A stretch of 64,000 nt of DNA from positions 62,001-126,000 of the forward strand of contig JAPQWV010000498.1 in the NCBI GenBank assembly GCA_027422505.1, read 5' to 3'. Below, in pieces: positions 16,135-27,659 of the stretch. Source of the DNA: Craterostigma plantagineum. Lineage: Eukaryota; Streptophyta; Magnoliopsida; Lamiales; Linderniaceae. How positions within the stretch are numbered: position 1 is the stretch's first letter; each line of letters opens with the position of its first letter. The notes under the pieces were generated by a model that made no database searches, was not told where the DNA came from, and worked only from the letters and a program-made list of their open reading frames with translations. Both the position numbers and the translations under genes were made by a program.

Positions 16135-18858
16135 CTACAACTCCTCCTCAATGTAGAGGAAACTGACTCGAAAACTATCACTAGTCAAGCTCTCTAACTC
16201 CATCTCTTCGACGATTCTCTGCGCATCTTCCCTGCTCCTCAAAGTAGCATGAACCTGAATATCCTCATTCCCATCACTCTCTTGCTGATCCACCAATCTC
16301 TTCGCCGACATCACCGTTGCATCGCTGCAAACGTACAAATCGATGCACTTCAGCGTCGATACATCTCCCATGCTTAGAGGGATCTCATCCATGGCCGACA
16401 TGTACTCGAGAAAAATGCTTTCGAGGGCTGGAAAATGCGTCTCATCTGCGTCCAAACTCTCCAGCTCGAGGTTTATCAGCTTCAGCACTTTCAGACAAGG
16501 AAAGTCCCCCTCTAATGGGTCCCACGCCGATCCTAAGACCGAATCCACCCTCAGTACGAGGATGTTGAGGTCGGGCAACGAGCCCACCATAGTCGTCAGA
16601 TGCTCCCATTTGAGGCGAGTGCCTAACAGAGTCAGCTTCTTCAGCGATTCGGGGAGTCGAACCATTTCCAGCGAATCTCTCTCCCCAGGCGTTCCATGGA
16701 AGACTAGGCTCAGCGATTCGAGCTTTCGCAGGCGATTGAGGGATTCGAGGCTGTAATAGGAGCCGGATAGGACCTCGTATGCCTTGGCTTCCAGCGAGCT
16801 GTAATACATGGAGATGTTGTAGTAAGCGACCTTCAGTTTCTTGACGTTGGGTACCTTCTCAGCCATTTCTTCGCTGCAAATGAACTTCACCACGCTAGAG
16901 AGAGTTTCGAGCTTCTTTAGTCCGCCGCCCTTGACTAGTCCTTTGTCGGGGAGACATACTTCGTCGAACTCGACGTGTCTTAGCTGAGTCATTCGCCAGA
17001 AATCAGGCGGTAGGACGAATCTCTTACTGAGCCCTCGGCAGATTAGGGTTTGAACGTTCCAAAGGGAGGATATCGTCGAGGGAAGCTTATAGCCTTGAAT
17101 AAAGGGTGCGAAGGACTGACGATCAACGAAGGTTGCGAAACAACTTGGCATGTAAGAAAGGAGGCGCACGTTCACTAGCTCGAAAGCAGTTTCTGGCGAG
17201 AACATTTCTGATTTGGTGCTTAGAACCCTCATTAGCCTAAGAGAGGAAACGTGGCTATTGGGCTTGTCGAAATCGCACATCAAAGAACGGCATTTCTCCG
17301 CTGATTTTAGGACTCGAAGCACCTCTGATTGTCTCTTTTTTCTCGTGGAAGAAGAAAGATTACTCAGTTTAGGCTCGTGAACTACTATTCGACGCTCTTT
17401 GTCCACGCCCTGAGGAATCTCAAGCCCATTTCTGGACATTCTAATTAGACGGAGGAACTTCCCACGGTGGACAATTCTCAGGCAGAGGTCTCTCAAGAGG
17501 TCGTGAATTTCGCATGTCTTAATGCGCCCATTGTGCCTCTGCCTACGAACTAAGACGAGATTTCTGTCGACGAGCTCCATTAAGTAACCTTCTGCTGTTT
17601 CGTCGTAGCTTTTTTTGCGTTCGTTTGGCTTTAGGAATCCCTCGGCAGACCAGAGCTTCACGAGCTGTGTAGCTCGAATCTCGTGGTCCTCGGGAAAAAG
17701 CCCCATGTGCAGAAAGCAAGGTTTGAGATGGGCGGGCAAGTAGTTATAGCTCAAAGATAGGATTTTTATGCTGTGCTCATCTTGGCCTGAATTTAGCGTC
17801 GACGAGTTGATATTCTTGGAAGCCGAATTCCAGTATTTCCGTGTTCTAGGAGAATTCGAGAGAAGCCCCGCGGTGACCACGATCGATAGAGGAAGCCCTT
17901 TGCATTTCTCGACGATGGCCTTTCCGACGTCTTCTAAATCAACGGGACAAGTTTCTTGCCCGAATGTTCTGTCACAGAACAATTCCCAGCTCTCATCTCT
18001 GTCCAAGAAAGCCATCTTCAGACAGAGTGGGCCGAAAAGGGAAGCCATGTTCGACTGCCTTGTAGTTACGAGGACTCTACTTCCATTACGGTTTTCTGGT
18101 AAGAAAAACCTCAGCATTTCTCCCAATTGGTTTTCGTCCATACGATTCGTGTCTGTGTTCTCTTTTCCCTTCAGGCACAAAACCATGCTCGAAAGGAGTT
18201 TGTGCTTGCTGTACTGTTGGGAAACTACGACCCATACTCGAACGTCGAAATGCTGAGAGATCAAAGGCGTTTCGTACACGTGCCTCGCGAGTGTGGTCTT
18301 GCCTATCCCTCCCATCCCAACGATCGATATCGTCTGGCGAGCATTGTTGGCCGTAGTTAGCCAGTCCATGACTCGAATCGACTCCTCTTTAAGACCCTTT
18401 ACGGAGGAGGTCTTATTACCGCTGATCACAGCAGATTGTGAAGATTCTTGATTCTGAGTTCTGATGAATCTCTGATTCCCTGTAATAACAATATTACTAC
18501 TCTCGATTTCCATGGCCCTTCTCTGTATAACGTCTAGACGTTCGATTGCTTTGTTGAGGTTGATTAGTACGGCGGAGTTGGTCGACTTCTGATTTTGCCC
18601 GGCGAGGACTTGATCGACGACTTTGGATTCAACTTCATCTTCGGCTTCATAAGCAGCGTCTGCTATGTCATTCTCTAGAGCTTCGACTTCTTTGCTGTCT
18701 GCGATAGAATGATTAGTTTCAAGAAATCGTTGCAAGTATTGAACTTTTTGGGTTAGAGATTCGATCTGTTCTTGGTGGAGATAAACCAGGCCATGTCCGT
18801 GTTGTTGAATCTGTTTTATGATGTGCATCAGAGATGTTAGAGCTGCGTAGGCTGCCAT
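16135..18858 (-). CDS. CC-NB-LRR R1-like paralogue lacking kinase-2 (NLR-2)
   Basis: Paralogue of NLR-1 (907 aa, intronless, opposite strand). Coiled-coil, P-loop GMGGIGKTT (181-189), RNBS-B GSRVLVTTR, GLPL and IHD are present and the reading frame is open to the end. Relative to NLR-1 it lacks exactly 75 nt (25 codons; NLR-1 residues 250-274) at window position 18111/18112, so the protein jumps from NQLGEML to RFFLPENRN. The lost block contains the whole kinase-2/Walker B segment (LAVMDDIW), needed for Mg-ATP handling in NLRs. The central region is almost identical to NLR-1, while the coiled-coil and especially the LRR region have diverged. The C-terminus is SFLYIEEEL. It is probably impaired as an ATP-driven switch; a decoy or regulator role is speculation. 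Confidence 0.95.
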   Translation of the reverse strand: MAAYAALTSLMHIIKQIQQHGHGLVYLHQEQIESLTQKVQYLQRFLETNHSIADSKEVEALENDIADAAYEAEDEVESKVVDQVLAGQNQKSTNSAVLINLNKAIERLDVIQRRAMEIESSNIVITGNQRFIRTQNQESSQSAVISGNKTSSVKGLKEESIRVMDWLTTANNARQTISIVGMGGIGKTTLARHVYETPLISQHFDVRVWVVVSQQYSKHKLLSSMVLCLKGKENTDTNRMDENQLGEMLRFFLPENRNGSRVLVTTRQSNMASLFGPLCLKMAFLDRDESWELFCDRTFGQETCPVDLEDVGKAIVEKCKGLPLSIVVTAGLLSNSPRTRKYWNSASKNINSSTLNSGQDEHSIKILSLSYNYLPAHLKPCFLHMGLFPEDHEIRATQLVKLWSAEGFLKPNERKKSYDETAEGYLMELVDRNLVLVRRQRHNGRIKTCEIHDLLRDLCLRIVHRGKFLRLIRMSRNGLEIPQGVDKERRIVVHEPKLSNLSSSTRKKRQSEVLRVLKSAEKCRSLMCDFDKPNSHVSSLRLMRVLSTKSEMFSPETAFELVNVRLLSYMPSCFATFVDRQSFAPFIQGYKLPSTISSLWNVQTLICRGLSKRFVLPPDFWRMTQLRHVEFDEVCLPDKGLVKGGGLKKLETLSSVVKFICSEEMAEKVPNVKKLKVAYYNISMYYSSLEAKAYEVLSGSYYSLESLNRLRKLESLSLVFHGTPGERDSLEMVRLPESLKKLTLLGTRLKWEHLTTMVGSLPDLNILVLRVDSVLGSAWDPLEGDFPCLKVLKLINLELESLDADETHFPALESIFLEYMSAMDEIPLSMGDVSTLKCIDLYVCSDATVMSAKRLVDQQESDGNEDIQVHATLRSREDAQRIVEEMELESLTSDSFRVSFLYIEEEL

Positions 18859-21226
18859 TTATTTGCTGTTTCAAGCGTTGGAGAAGAAGATAGAAACGTT
18901 CACAAGGTGAGCCCAAGTGTGTGACTTTGCAATAATGCAATGAACATTATGATTCGCAACTACATTTACGTGATAGGGAGGACCAACTTTAGAGCCATAT
19001 ATACGGATCTTGGATTATCAATCATTTTTTTTTTATGGATATTTAAACGAGAATAACAACATTTGGATGCAAATAATTTCATTTTTATGGTCTCATGTAC
19101 GTAATTTGATGAAAATATTAGAATATAGTTTTATTCAGAACAATGTTTAGGCCTTCCTCAATGGTAGGTTTTTTGATGAGTAAGAGAGAGAAAAAACCTG
19201 TAAAATAGAGGTTTTTTTGCATTGTGAGGTGTTGTAGGTTTTTTGACAGGTTTAGTAGAATAAACCTCGGTTTTTTGGGTGTGCGTGTCAGCTTTTAATA
19301 TATATATATATATATATATATTTATAAAAGAATATGAGAAAATAAATATTGGAAATAAAATTAATATATAAATAATACATTACGTGATGTGATGGTTTTT
19401 AATACTTTATCCTATATTAATATTTATTTATTAATATTTATTATTTTTTTTATTTTTTACGAATAAAATTTTAATGTGTTAAAAATGTTTATTTCTTTTA
19501 TATTTCTAATAAATAAATAATATTTTTATTATGTAACGATTTTTTTATTAAATATAAAAATTAAATAATATGAAATATAATTATTTATAAATTATTTCGA
19601 AAATTAGATAAATAAAATTGGTTAATTAAATAAAATTAAATGAAATTAAAGTGGATCTCCAAAAAACCTACTTTTTGGATTTTGTGGTTGGGGAGAAATT
19701 TTGTTTTGGAGGTAGAGGCTTTTTACTTTTGAGGTGGCGCTGGCGTGGCACACAAAAAACCTACCTTTTTGAGTTTAGCATTGGGAAGGCCTTAGTCATT
19801 ATTATGTACGTATGTATTACATCGGAAGAAGTAATAACATACTGAATAACATCTCCTTCTCCGATGACAAAAGAAAGAAGTACGTGCATGACCTTCACTG
19901 TTGCATGTTGTTCACGAGAAGAAATTTAACAAGTGAATCTTTACTCTCTAGGCTACAATGCTGTTTAAAAACTTCGCTTGAAGTTGGATGCTTTGTCTCG
20001 CTTCCACTTTTGTCTCGAATGCTTTCTCAGGTTTTTGTGGAACTGCGTATGGAGCAGATATAAATATATGACTGGTTGTTATCTGAGATATGGAGACCAG
20101 CCTTTCATGGAGTCATTCATGATGGTGATGATGATCAACTAAGTGATGTCATATGTATGTGTTTAATTTTTTGATCGAATAAATTAGCCGTATGTTGTAA
20201 TAATAATTATAAGCTTCGCGGCTGGGCATGGCGAGGGTTTCTGTGCGGTTGTTGTCGTTGAATGCTTGTAAGAATAAAATGGTTTTTATCTGATGCTAAT
20301 ATATCCTTTTCTTTTTTCAATGTATGAATAAAGAGGATTGATTTGATTTGAGTCATGTGCGTTGTATTTTATGTTGTTTTTTATACAAAAAAAATGCTTC
20401 AATAAAGTACAACAGTTTGATAGTGCACGGCAGAGCAGAATCTCAGCTCCTTCTGAATAGAAATAAATAGAAATATTAAATAGAAATAAATATGCAACTC
20501 TTCGTGAAAAATATCTTAGAAATTCACAGACTGGCAACCAATCATGAATAAAAGTAACTCTTCAACAATTTCAGCTCTTTCTGTATAAATAGGGTTGTTC
20601 GTTCCTCGTTTATAGACACATTGAATCCTTTCATTCGCTTGAAAAATATATTCTTTTTTTTCGGAGGTTATGGTTATGTTGTCTTTCGGATACATACCGT
20701 ACATATGGAAATTTATCCAATACCTTGTGCGATAAAGTAACTGAGATAATATATTTTCTTGTTTTCGCTACAATTTAAGATTGTTTTCTTAGGTTGTAGT
20801 GTACTTTATATGGTCAATATTGAAGGTTCCTAAGCAACGGCGACACACACAACCCACTTTTTAAATAATACGTCCCACCGCGTATACGACTAAAAAAAGA
20901 TACCAGAAAATAAACAAATAATTACTGCGGTAATAATGACATTTTGGAAAAATAAAATAAATAGCAGTAGTTTGAGTCATTGGTGATTACTTCAATCATT
21001 AAAAGAAAACGAAAAAGGCGACGCTCTTGAGAATTTCATGGCGAATTTGAGAGCTTGGCAAGCAATAATTTTCAGGTCAAGGTACTCAATGATATGCATA
21101 TATTATCCATGTCCAAATTTTTTAATTGAAGTGTAAGAATGTAAGGGTTAAAACGGAGAGTTAAAATATGTAATATGTATTCATAACAATTGGTTGAATC
21201 TCAAGTTTCACAAACAAGGTTTTTTT
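18859..21226. other. Intergenic between NLR-2 and FAO
   Basis: Contains the NLR-2 promoter, a 642-bp Tourist-like MITE at 19150-19791, and AT-rich DNA. A TATAAATAG box stands at about 20584 on the + strand with no convincing gene behind it. A short ATG frame near 21040 is too short to call. Confidence 0.6.
19150..19791. mobile_element. Tourist-like (PIF/Harbinger) MITE, 642 bp
   Basis: Terminal inverted repeats GGCCTTCCTCAATG (left) and the complement of GGCCTTCCCAATG (right). A second inverted block just inside (GGTAGGTTTTTTG) is present on both ends. It is flanked by TTA on both sides (19147-19149 and 19792-19794), the 3-bp target duplication of PIF/Harbinger elements. The AT-rich interior has a TA microsatellite and no transposase ORF, so it is non-autonomous. 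Confidence 0.85.
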
Positions 21227-23688
21227 CTAAACAGCCACGGCCTCTTTCTTACACAGTAACGATTCTTGAATCCTCTTTGCAATGCAATAAGCAGTTGACT
21301 CTATCGTAATCATCGGATTCACGCCTATCGCCGTCGGCAGAACACTACCATCGCAAACGTAAAGCCCTTTAGCCTCAAAGCACTCTCCGTTTTCGTCAAC
21401 TGCGCCTTCTTCATCATCGAATCCCATCTTACAACTGCTCATCTGATGAGCCGAGCAGTAAGTAGTCCAATACTTCTCTCCATCGCTAATCCCGCCGTTG
21501 GCCTCGACTTCTTCTAGAAACTTCTCGACGTCTCCTTCACTTCCCATGGAGAGCCTTTGCCCATCGCTTCGAAAAGTTCCTACCTCAGCAGCTCCCGCGC
21601 TAATCAGTATCCTCAGAGTTTGTCTAAGCCCAGTTTTCAGATTCTTCTTGTCTAGTTCGCTCAGTTTGTACTTCACCTTTCCTTCCCTTCGAACTTCCCC
21701 CGAGCCCACGTCTCTTACCAAGGTGAAGAGCATGGCCGTCCTCGAGTACTTTGACATGCGTTCTTTCATGTCTTGGCCCGCAACCCATGGTAAGAAAACA
21801 GCGAATGAGGCTGGCCCGAAGCCCGCCGACTCTATGATGGTTCTGAAATTAGGGTTTTCGCCGACCACTTTGTTGATCGACGTTATGATTCCTCCTTCGT
21901 AGTTCTTGCCCTCGAATTCTGATGATTCTGGGAAGTATCCCCATGCAAATAATACTGGGTGGAGATGAAGGTTACGCCCAACGTTCTTGTTCTTAATCCC
22001 GCTAGAGATCAGTAATGGAGGCGTGGACAGCGCACCGCACGCCGAGATCGACGCCCTAGCTTCGATTCTGAGCTTCTTTTCGATTTTATCGCTTTTCAAA
22101 ACCCTAGCTATCACGCCACTGCATGTCTTTTTTCTAGGGTTTTTCGACTTCTTCTCCTTAACCACCTCGAACTTCTCAGCCTTAACACCAGTTAAGATCA
22201 CCGCCCCGTTGTTAACCGCGTCGACTAGCCAAGTCTTATCGGTTCCATTCTTCTCTCCCCTTCTGCAACCGTAGCCGCACGAACCACAGTAATGATCGCC
22301 GGGCGAATTTCTCGCAACATCTTCGACTAAAAGGTCGAGTTTTTCACATCCCTTCCTCAAAACTAGGTTTTGAAACCCTTCTCTCTTACAATCCTCGGTG
22401 ACTTCTATACGTTTCCACACTTCGTCCATGGCTGAAGCGTACTCTTCCCCGCCGAAAAATGCGATCTTTTTCTCCTCGCACCACTCTTTGAGGACGTGCT
22501 GGGGAGTTTTAATGCAAGCCGACCAGTTGACCGCCGAGCCGCCGCCGACGGCGGAGCCCGCCAAGAGTATGAGCTTCCCATCTACGGTGGCAAAGATGCC
22601 TCCGTTTTCATAGAGCTCGTTCATCGACGGGCCTTCGAGGCCCGAATATTCTCGGGCTGTGAAGTAACGTCCCTTTTCGATGACGAGGACTTTGAGGCCC
22701 GCTTTGGATAAGATCGACGCAGCAACTCCGCCTCCACAGCCCGAGCCTACGATTACAATGTCGCATATTATGTTGATGGTCGTTTTTTTTGGGTTTTCGG
22801 ACACTTCGAAGCCCTTTCGTGTGAGAAATTCTTTGAGCTGGGATTCGCTTTGGTTTTGGGCTTCTACGATTCCTTCGTCGAGCGGTCTACTCTGCGTTTG
22901 TGGTTGGGTTTCGACTTCTTCGACTTTGTACCCTATTGCATCCCATGATGGATTTCTTGAGTTATCATCGGTCTGCAAAAAAAAAAGAAAGAAAGAAAGA
23001 AAAAAAAAACTAATAATGGAAAAAGAAAAGGAACAGATTCGCGCCTGAAAATCGGAGTCAAATTATTACCAGGGAGAAGAAGGTGTAGAAGCAGGTGACT
23101 TTGAGCATGAAGAAGACGCTTCTTAAAGGGATGAGATTAAAGGGTCCTTCTGACCATTTCTGAAGGATGGCTTCTCTCTTTCCTACGGATAGTTCGGAGA
23201 ACTTGTGAATGAAGGGCCACTTTAAATCCAAGCAAGAACGCCCACAAAGTGCCAGCGTGCCTATCCTCGTCGACAGAAGCCTCAGAACAAACTTCACCAC
23301 CGTCACAGCTTTGGGCAGTCCTCTCTTCACCAAAAGGTCAGCAGTCTGATTATTACAAGAACAGGTTAGCGTAATACGTACAGAAGATAAAACGCGGAAA
23401 GCTTAATCAATGAGTAGAATCGTTTACCTCGTCGGGAAATGGAGATTGCGAAGCTGTGGATGCATAGTAAGAGTTGAGGGCGTAGTCTTTAACTTGTACT
23501 GATCCATTGCTCGTGCCATTGTTGGCAGCGTTGTTGTTGTGAGGCGCCGTAGGAGGTACGAGTGCTTCGCAGACAGAAGCTAGTGAGCGCATTTGAGATG
23601 AAGAGAAGCCATGCTTGTAACTTCTCTTAAGGGTCAAATTTCCTCCCCTTAACAATGGATGGATGTGAATTTTGTTCTTCTGATCCAT
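21227..23688 (-). CDS. FAO: Long-chain alcohol oxidase (FAO)
   Basis: FAD-dependent long-chain fatty alcohol oxidase of the GMC oxidoreductase family. It oxidises long-chain alcohols to aldehydes with release of H2O2 in the membrane-linked omega-oxidation pathway. Three exons: 23428-23688, 23070-23345, 21227-22972, giving 760 aa (family about 750). The N-terminal part carries KRSYKHGFSSSQMRSLASVCE and LLVKRGLPKAV, typical of plant FAO. The FAD-binding motif is at about residues 250-280 (DIVIVGSGCGGGVAASILSK), with AGSAVGGGSAVNWSACIKTP next. The C-terminal GMC part has CSAHQMSSCKMG and LYVCDGSVLPTAIGVNPM. Hydrophobic stretches in exon 2 (FFMLKVTCFYTFFSL) suit membrane association. Complete, with no missing key motif seen. 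Confidence 0.95.
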
Positions 23689-24732
23689 TCTTCACTTGCT
23701 ATCTGAATGTGCGCCTGTTAGTCTTATAGCACAACGATACTTGTCTTGTTTCAGTTTGGCGTCGTGTCGAGCTAGAAAACCTCGTTCACGTTTTTACGTT
23801 ACTGTGTTTTCATTTTTATATTTTTTTGTCGATATATAGGAGCGAATATTACTTTGTGCGGCCGTGGTTTTCTACGCAAAAAATTGTAAACATCATTATG
23901 GTCCTGAGATTGAAACAAATCGTAGCCTGATGCAAGAAATCAAACATAAGGCGAGGCCGTCCGTTGTCAAAAATCTTCTTTCGCAACTTCATAATCGAAA
24001 GCAATCATGCACGTGCTTCTTATCGAGATGGTTCGGTGTATGGGAACCTCTGCATCCATACAGATTCAATCACGTTTGTATTAGGATCACTCATAAGTCT
24101 ATGGATGTGTTTCCTTGAGAAAATATCAGTATATTATTTCTTTCCAAAATAACAATGATCCAACCAATATGTATTGATATGATGATAGGTACGAAGTAAA
24201 CGCGGGTAATAATCCAACCTGCATACCTTATAGCATGGACAGAAGCTTTCTAAGAGGCCATAAAACGAAGCTAACGAAATTAAACCAAGAGAACTTAGCT
24301 GAGTTCGATGGGTATTACGCGCCTATCAAATGAACCATGTTTGTTTAGTAGGATGAATCACAAGACTACTAATGTGGGCTACAAGCTGAAGACTAGCAAG
24401 AAGCAAAGCTTATAGCAAGATAGATGAAGAAGATAAGGGACGTTTTGAGTCAACTGATTCTTTTTTTCTGAAAGTCGAGATTTTGGCCATAGCCAAAACA
24501 AATTGAGCTCTTCCAATGGACGACCAAGCACAGAAATAACAAGCTGCAACGCATCGTCTAATAACAGATCTTAAGAACCAAAGCATGTAGAGATATAAAA
24601 CACAATCAGAACGCAAAGCATTCAACTTTCGATCCAAGGCATCTTATCACACCATAAAAACGATGATCCCAACATTTGATTAAAACAAAACACTCAAGGA
24701 TGTTCATAACAATCATAGTAAAGAAATGAAAC
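23689..24732. other. Intergenic between FAO and RPL27a
   Basis: FAO promoter and RPL27a 3' flank. No gene, repeat or RNA recognised; scattered short open frames only. Confidence 0.6.
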
Positions 24733-25173
24733 CTAAGCTGTGAGCAGAACGGCGCCACCAGCCTCCTTAATCTTCTTCTCTGCGTTCTTCGACACAAGCT
24801 TGGCCTTGACGACAAAGGGCTTTCCCTCGGGCAAAAGCCCCTTTCCGAGGACCTTGAAGTATCCGAACTGAGTCACGTCGACCAATGGCACGCCGTCCTT
24901 GCCCGCCTTCTCCTTAACCTCCTGAGGTACCATCGACCAGATCCTGTCGACGTTGACCGTGGGGCAGAAGAACTTGTTCCTCAGCTTGTGGAAGTACCTC
25001 ATGCCGACCTTACCGAAATAGCCGGGATGGTACTTGTCGAATAGGATGCGGTGGTGGTGCATACCTCCGGCGTTGCCTCGACCGCCGGGATGCTTGCGGT
25101 GCTTTCCGATGCGTCCGTGTCCGGCGCTGACGTGTCCTCTCTTCTTCCTGTTTTTCTTGAATCGCGTCGTCAT
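24733..25173 (-). CDS. RPL27A: 60S ribosomal protein L27a (uL15)
   Basis: Cytosolic large-subunit ribosomal protein uL15, 146 aa in one uninterrupted exon, the standard length in plants. The basic N-terminus is characteristic ([20 protein letters not shown], then [12 protein letters not shown]), with [18 protein letters not shown] and a C-terminus ending GGAVLLTA. It is divergent from the PPR gene across about 240 bp that contain site II and telo-box-like elements. Plant L27a genes are usually intronless, so this is not evidence for a retrocopy. Confidence 0.97.
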   Translation of the reverse strand: MTTRFKKNRKKRGHVSAGHGRIGKHRKHPGGRGNAGGMHHHRILFDKYHPGYFGKVGMRYFHKLRNKFFCPTVNVDRIWSMVPQEVKEKAGKDGVPLVDVTQFGYFKVLGKGLLPEGKPFVVKAKLVSKNAEKKIKEAGGAVLLTA

Positions 25174-25218
25174 CGTCTTGGTCTGGGGAATCGCCGCTCA
25201 GCTGCGGGGAATGACAGT

Positions 25219-25314
25219 TAGGGTTCTTATGGGTATGCGTTTTGGTATTTTTGGGTGTGGTTTCATGTAAATGGGCTTAAGGGCTCAGAATATTGGGTCG
25301 AATTATTCAGCCCA
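25219..25314. promoter_or_regulatory. Shared RPL27a/PPR promoter elements
   Basis: TAGGGTT (reverse telo-box core) at 25219-25225, TGGGCT at 25272-25277 and AGCCCA at 25309-25314. They lie between the start codons of RPL27a (-) and the PPR gene (+). The combination is typical of ribosomal protein promoters. Confidence 0.55.
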
Positions 25315-25416
25315 GTACAATAAAACACGACAATGACCATAATACCCTTGACCAGGCCTTTGCTGCCCATTTTGTTGCGTGTCTCCCCGGCGACTGGTAT
25401 CACACATCGACTATTC

Positions 25417-27196
25417 ATGTCGCTGAAAACCTCTGCACGGCTAGCCCAGGTAATGATCGCTACTGTTCTCTTCGTGTCCTTGTTTAACTTTCAATTTTTG
25501 TTTTTTTTTTCGCTGTATTTTGTCATTGGGAGCTTCGAAGTAAGTGTTATCCGATCCTCGCTGTATGTAGTGGAACAGCTTAGCGTAGGGAAAACGGATA
25601 TTTTGATTCTTTTCTGAACTCTGGCAAGCTAAAGTAGTTCTCTTCTTTTGTGAAACATCGATGTAAGCCTTTCTGAAATGGCACATCCTTTTCTTAATTC
25701 TTTGTAAGGAAGAAAAGCTGGACTTGCGCTTCTGCTCTGCTCGATTTGCAAACTAGATATAATCTCAAAAGTGCTTGATTCTCCTTCTCATTTGTCTCGT
25801 TGGTGGATTAGTCTGATAATTTTTTTACGGTTTTTTTTTTTTTTTTCAGAAGGCTAACCTGCTGAAGACCATATCGAACACATTCTTTAGGAACGTAACC
25901 ACGGTAAGTAATTACCCACAAGCTAGTAGAGCTGTGTCGAATGATGATTATTTCGCAACGATCCACCACATTTCCAACATTGTACGTAAGGACATCTACC
26001 TCGAGAGGACTCTCAACAAGATGCGCATATCGAACATTGTGAACTCAGAGTTAGTATACCGTGTCCTACGAAACTGCTGCAACAATGGCATCGAGTCATT
26101 TCGGTTTTTCAACTGGGCACGAACTCATCACCCAAATTACGAGCCCACCACCCTCGAATTCGAAGAGCTGCTCAGAATTCTTGCCAAGACCCGCCATTGG
26201 GAGACCATGTGGAAGGTAGTAGAAACCATGAAGACACTTAACTACAGTTTCAGCCCATCTGTCGTCTCTTTCATCATCGAACAGTATGGAAAACATGGTT
26301 TGATCGATCAAGCTGTTGGTCTGTTCAACGGGCTCAAGAACTTCAACTGCGACCAGACGAATGAAGTGTACAATTCCCTGCTCTTTGCCTTGTGTGAGGT
26401 AAAAAATTTCCAGGGAGCGTATGCTTTGGTGCGTAGGATGACTAGAAGAGGAAATATTCCTGATAAAAGGACTTATTCAATTCTTGTTAACGCATGGTGC
26501 CAAGCTGGGAAAATGAGAGAGGCCCAGTTGTTTTTAGAGGAGATGAGTAAAAAGGGGTTTAATCCGCCCGTTCGTGGCCGTGATTTGCTTATTGATGGGC
26601 TGCTAAACTCTGGGTACGTAGAGTCTGCAAAGGGCTTGGTGAGGAAAATGTCAAAGGAAGGCTTCGTCCCAGACGTAGATACTTTTAACACTTTGATAGA
26701 CTCCTTGTCCAAGTCTGGGGAGACAGAATTCACAGTTGATCTTTTCTGGGATATCTGTGAGCTGGGATTTTGTCCAAACGTGGATACGTATAAACTGATG
26801 GTTATTGCTGCCTCAAGAGTCGGGAGAGTCGACGATGCGTTCAAAGTACTTCATAGATGTATCGAAGATGGAAACCGTCCATTCCCAAGTCTGTATGCTC
26901 CCATTCTAAAAGCTCTTTGTAGAAGGGGGCAGTTCGACGATGCCTTTAGTTTCTTCTCAGATATGAAGGTGAAGGGCCACCCCCCAAACCGACCCGTGTA
27001 TACGATGCTGATAAAGATGTGCGGGCGTGGAGGTCGATTCGTCGAAGCTGCTAATTACTTGATGGAGATGACCGAGTTGAAGCTAGTGCCTTTATCGCAA
27101 AGCTTCGATATGGTCACCGATGGGTTAAAGAACTGCGGCAAGCACGACTTGGCTAAAAGAATCGAACACTTGGAGATATCTATCAGGGGCATTTGA
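25417..27196 (+). CDS. P-type pentatricopeptide repeat protein, probably mitochondrial
   Basis: PPR protein that should bind organellar RNA. Two exons: 25417-25449 (short, MSLKTSARLAQ) and 25850-27196, 459 aa in total. Exon 2 is preceded by a long polypyrimidine tract, and the frame is continuous from the small first exon. Tandem 35-residue repeats run from about residue 130, for example YNSLLFALCEVKNFQGAYAL, TYSILVNAWCQAGKMREAQL, TFNTLIDSLSKSGETEFTVD and VYTMLIKMCGRGGRFVEAAN. No E, DYW or SMR domain, so it is of the P class. The N-terminus is rich in Arg/Lys/Ser and lacks acidic residues, as in mitochondrial presequences. It resembles At5g18390-type proteins, from memory only. Confidence 0.9.
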
Positions 27197-27659
27197 TGAT
27201 ATCGAATCATCATCATCGTCATCTTCGTCAGCATCATCACCAGTTAAGCAATCTTTGTAAGCCCTGTTTTTACATTCACACACCGATTGATGCCTTGACT
27301 GGTAAGGAATATATTGCTTTTACTTTTTCTCTTTTGATAGTTAATAAGCCATATTGCGCCAGCAAGGCTATTAATATGTATCAAGTGATCTTTGTGTGAA
27401 TGAGTGAATGGTCCTATAATTGTGGGAAGGAAAGATTGATAAACTAGCCAATAAAACAGAGAACTTGTAGCAGCAATCTATGGCAGCATGACCTCCCATT
27501 AATGCATGTACTTCATGAAATCCTTCAACTACATTATGCACACATATATAGATATATGTATATATGTATATATATGCATGTAAATCTTCTCAAATACAGA
27601 ATCACATCACTCACTATAGCAGTAGTCAAAACCTCTCAGTCTCACCCCATAGCCTAGCC
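27197..27659. other. Intergenic between PPR and GLOX
   Basis: PPR 3' flank and GLOX promoter; TA-rich, TATA-box-like DNA at 27541-27580. No gene seen. Confidence 0.6.

Noticed and set aside
17768..18256. 162-codon + strand frame inside NLR-2 (also the mirror frame at 9846-10409 in NLR-1)
   Set aside because: Antisense shadow of the conserved NB-ARC domain; its presence in both paralogues only reflects their identity.
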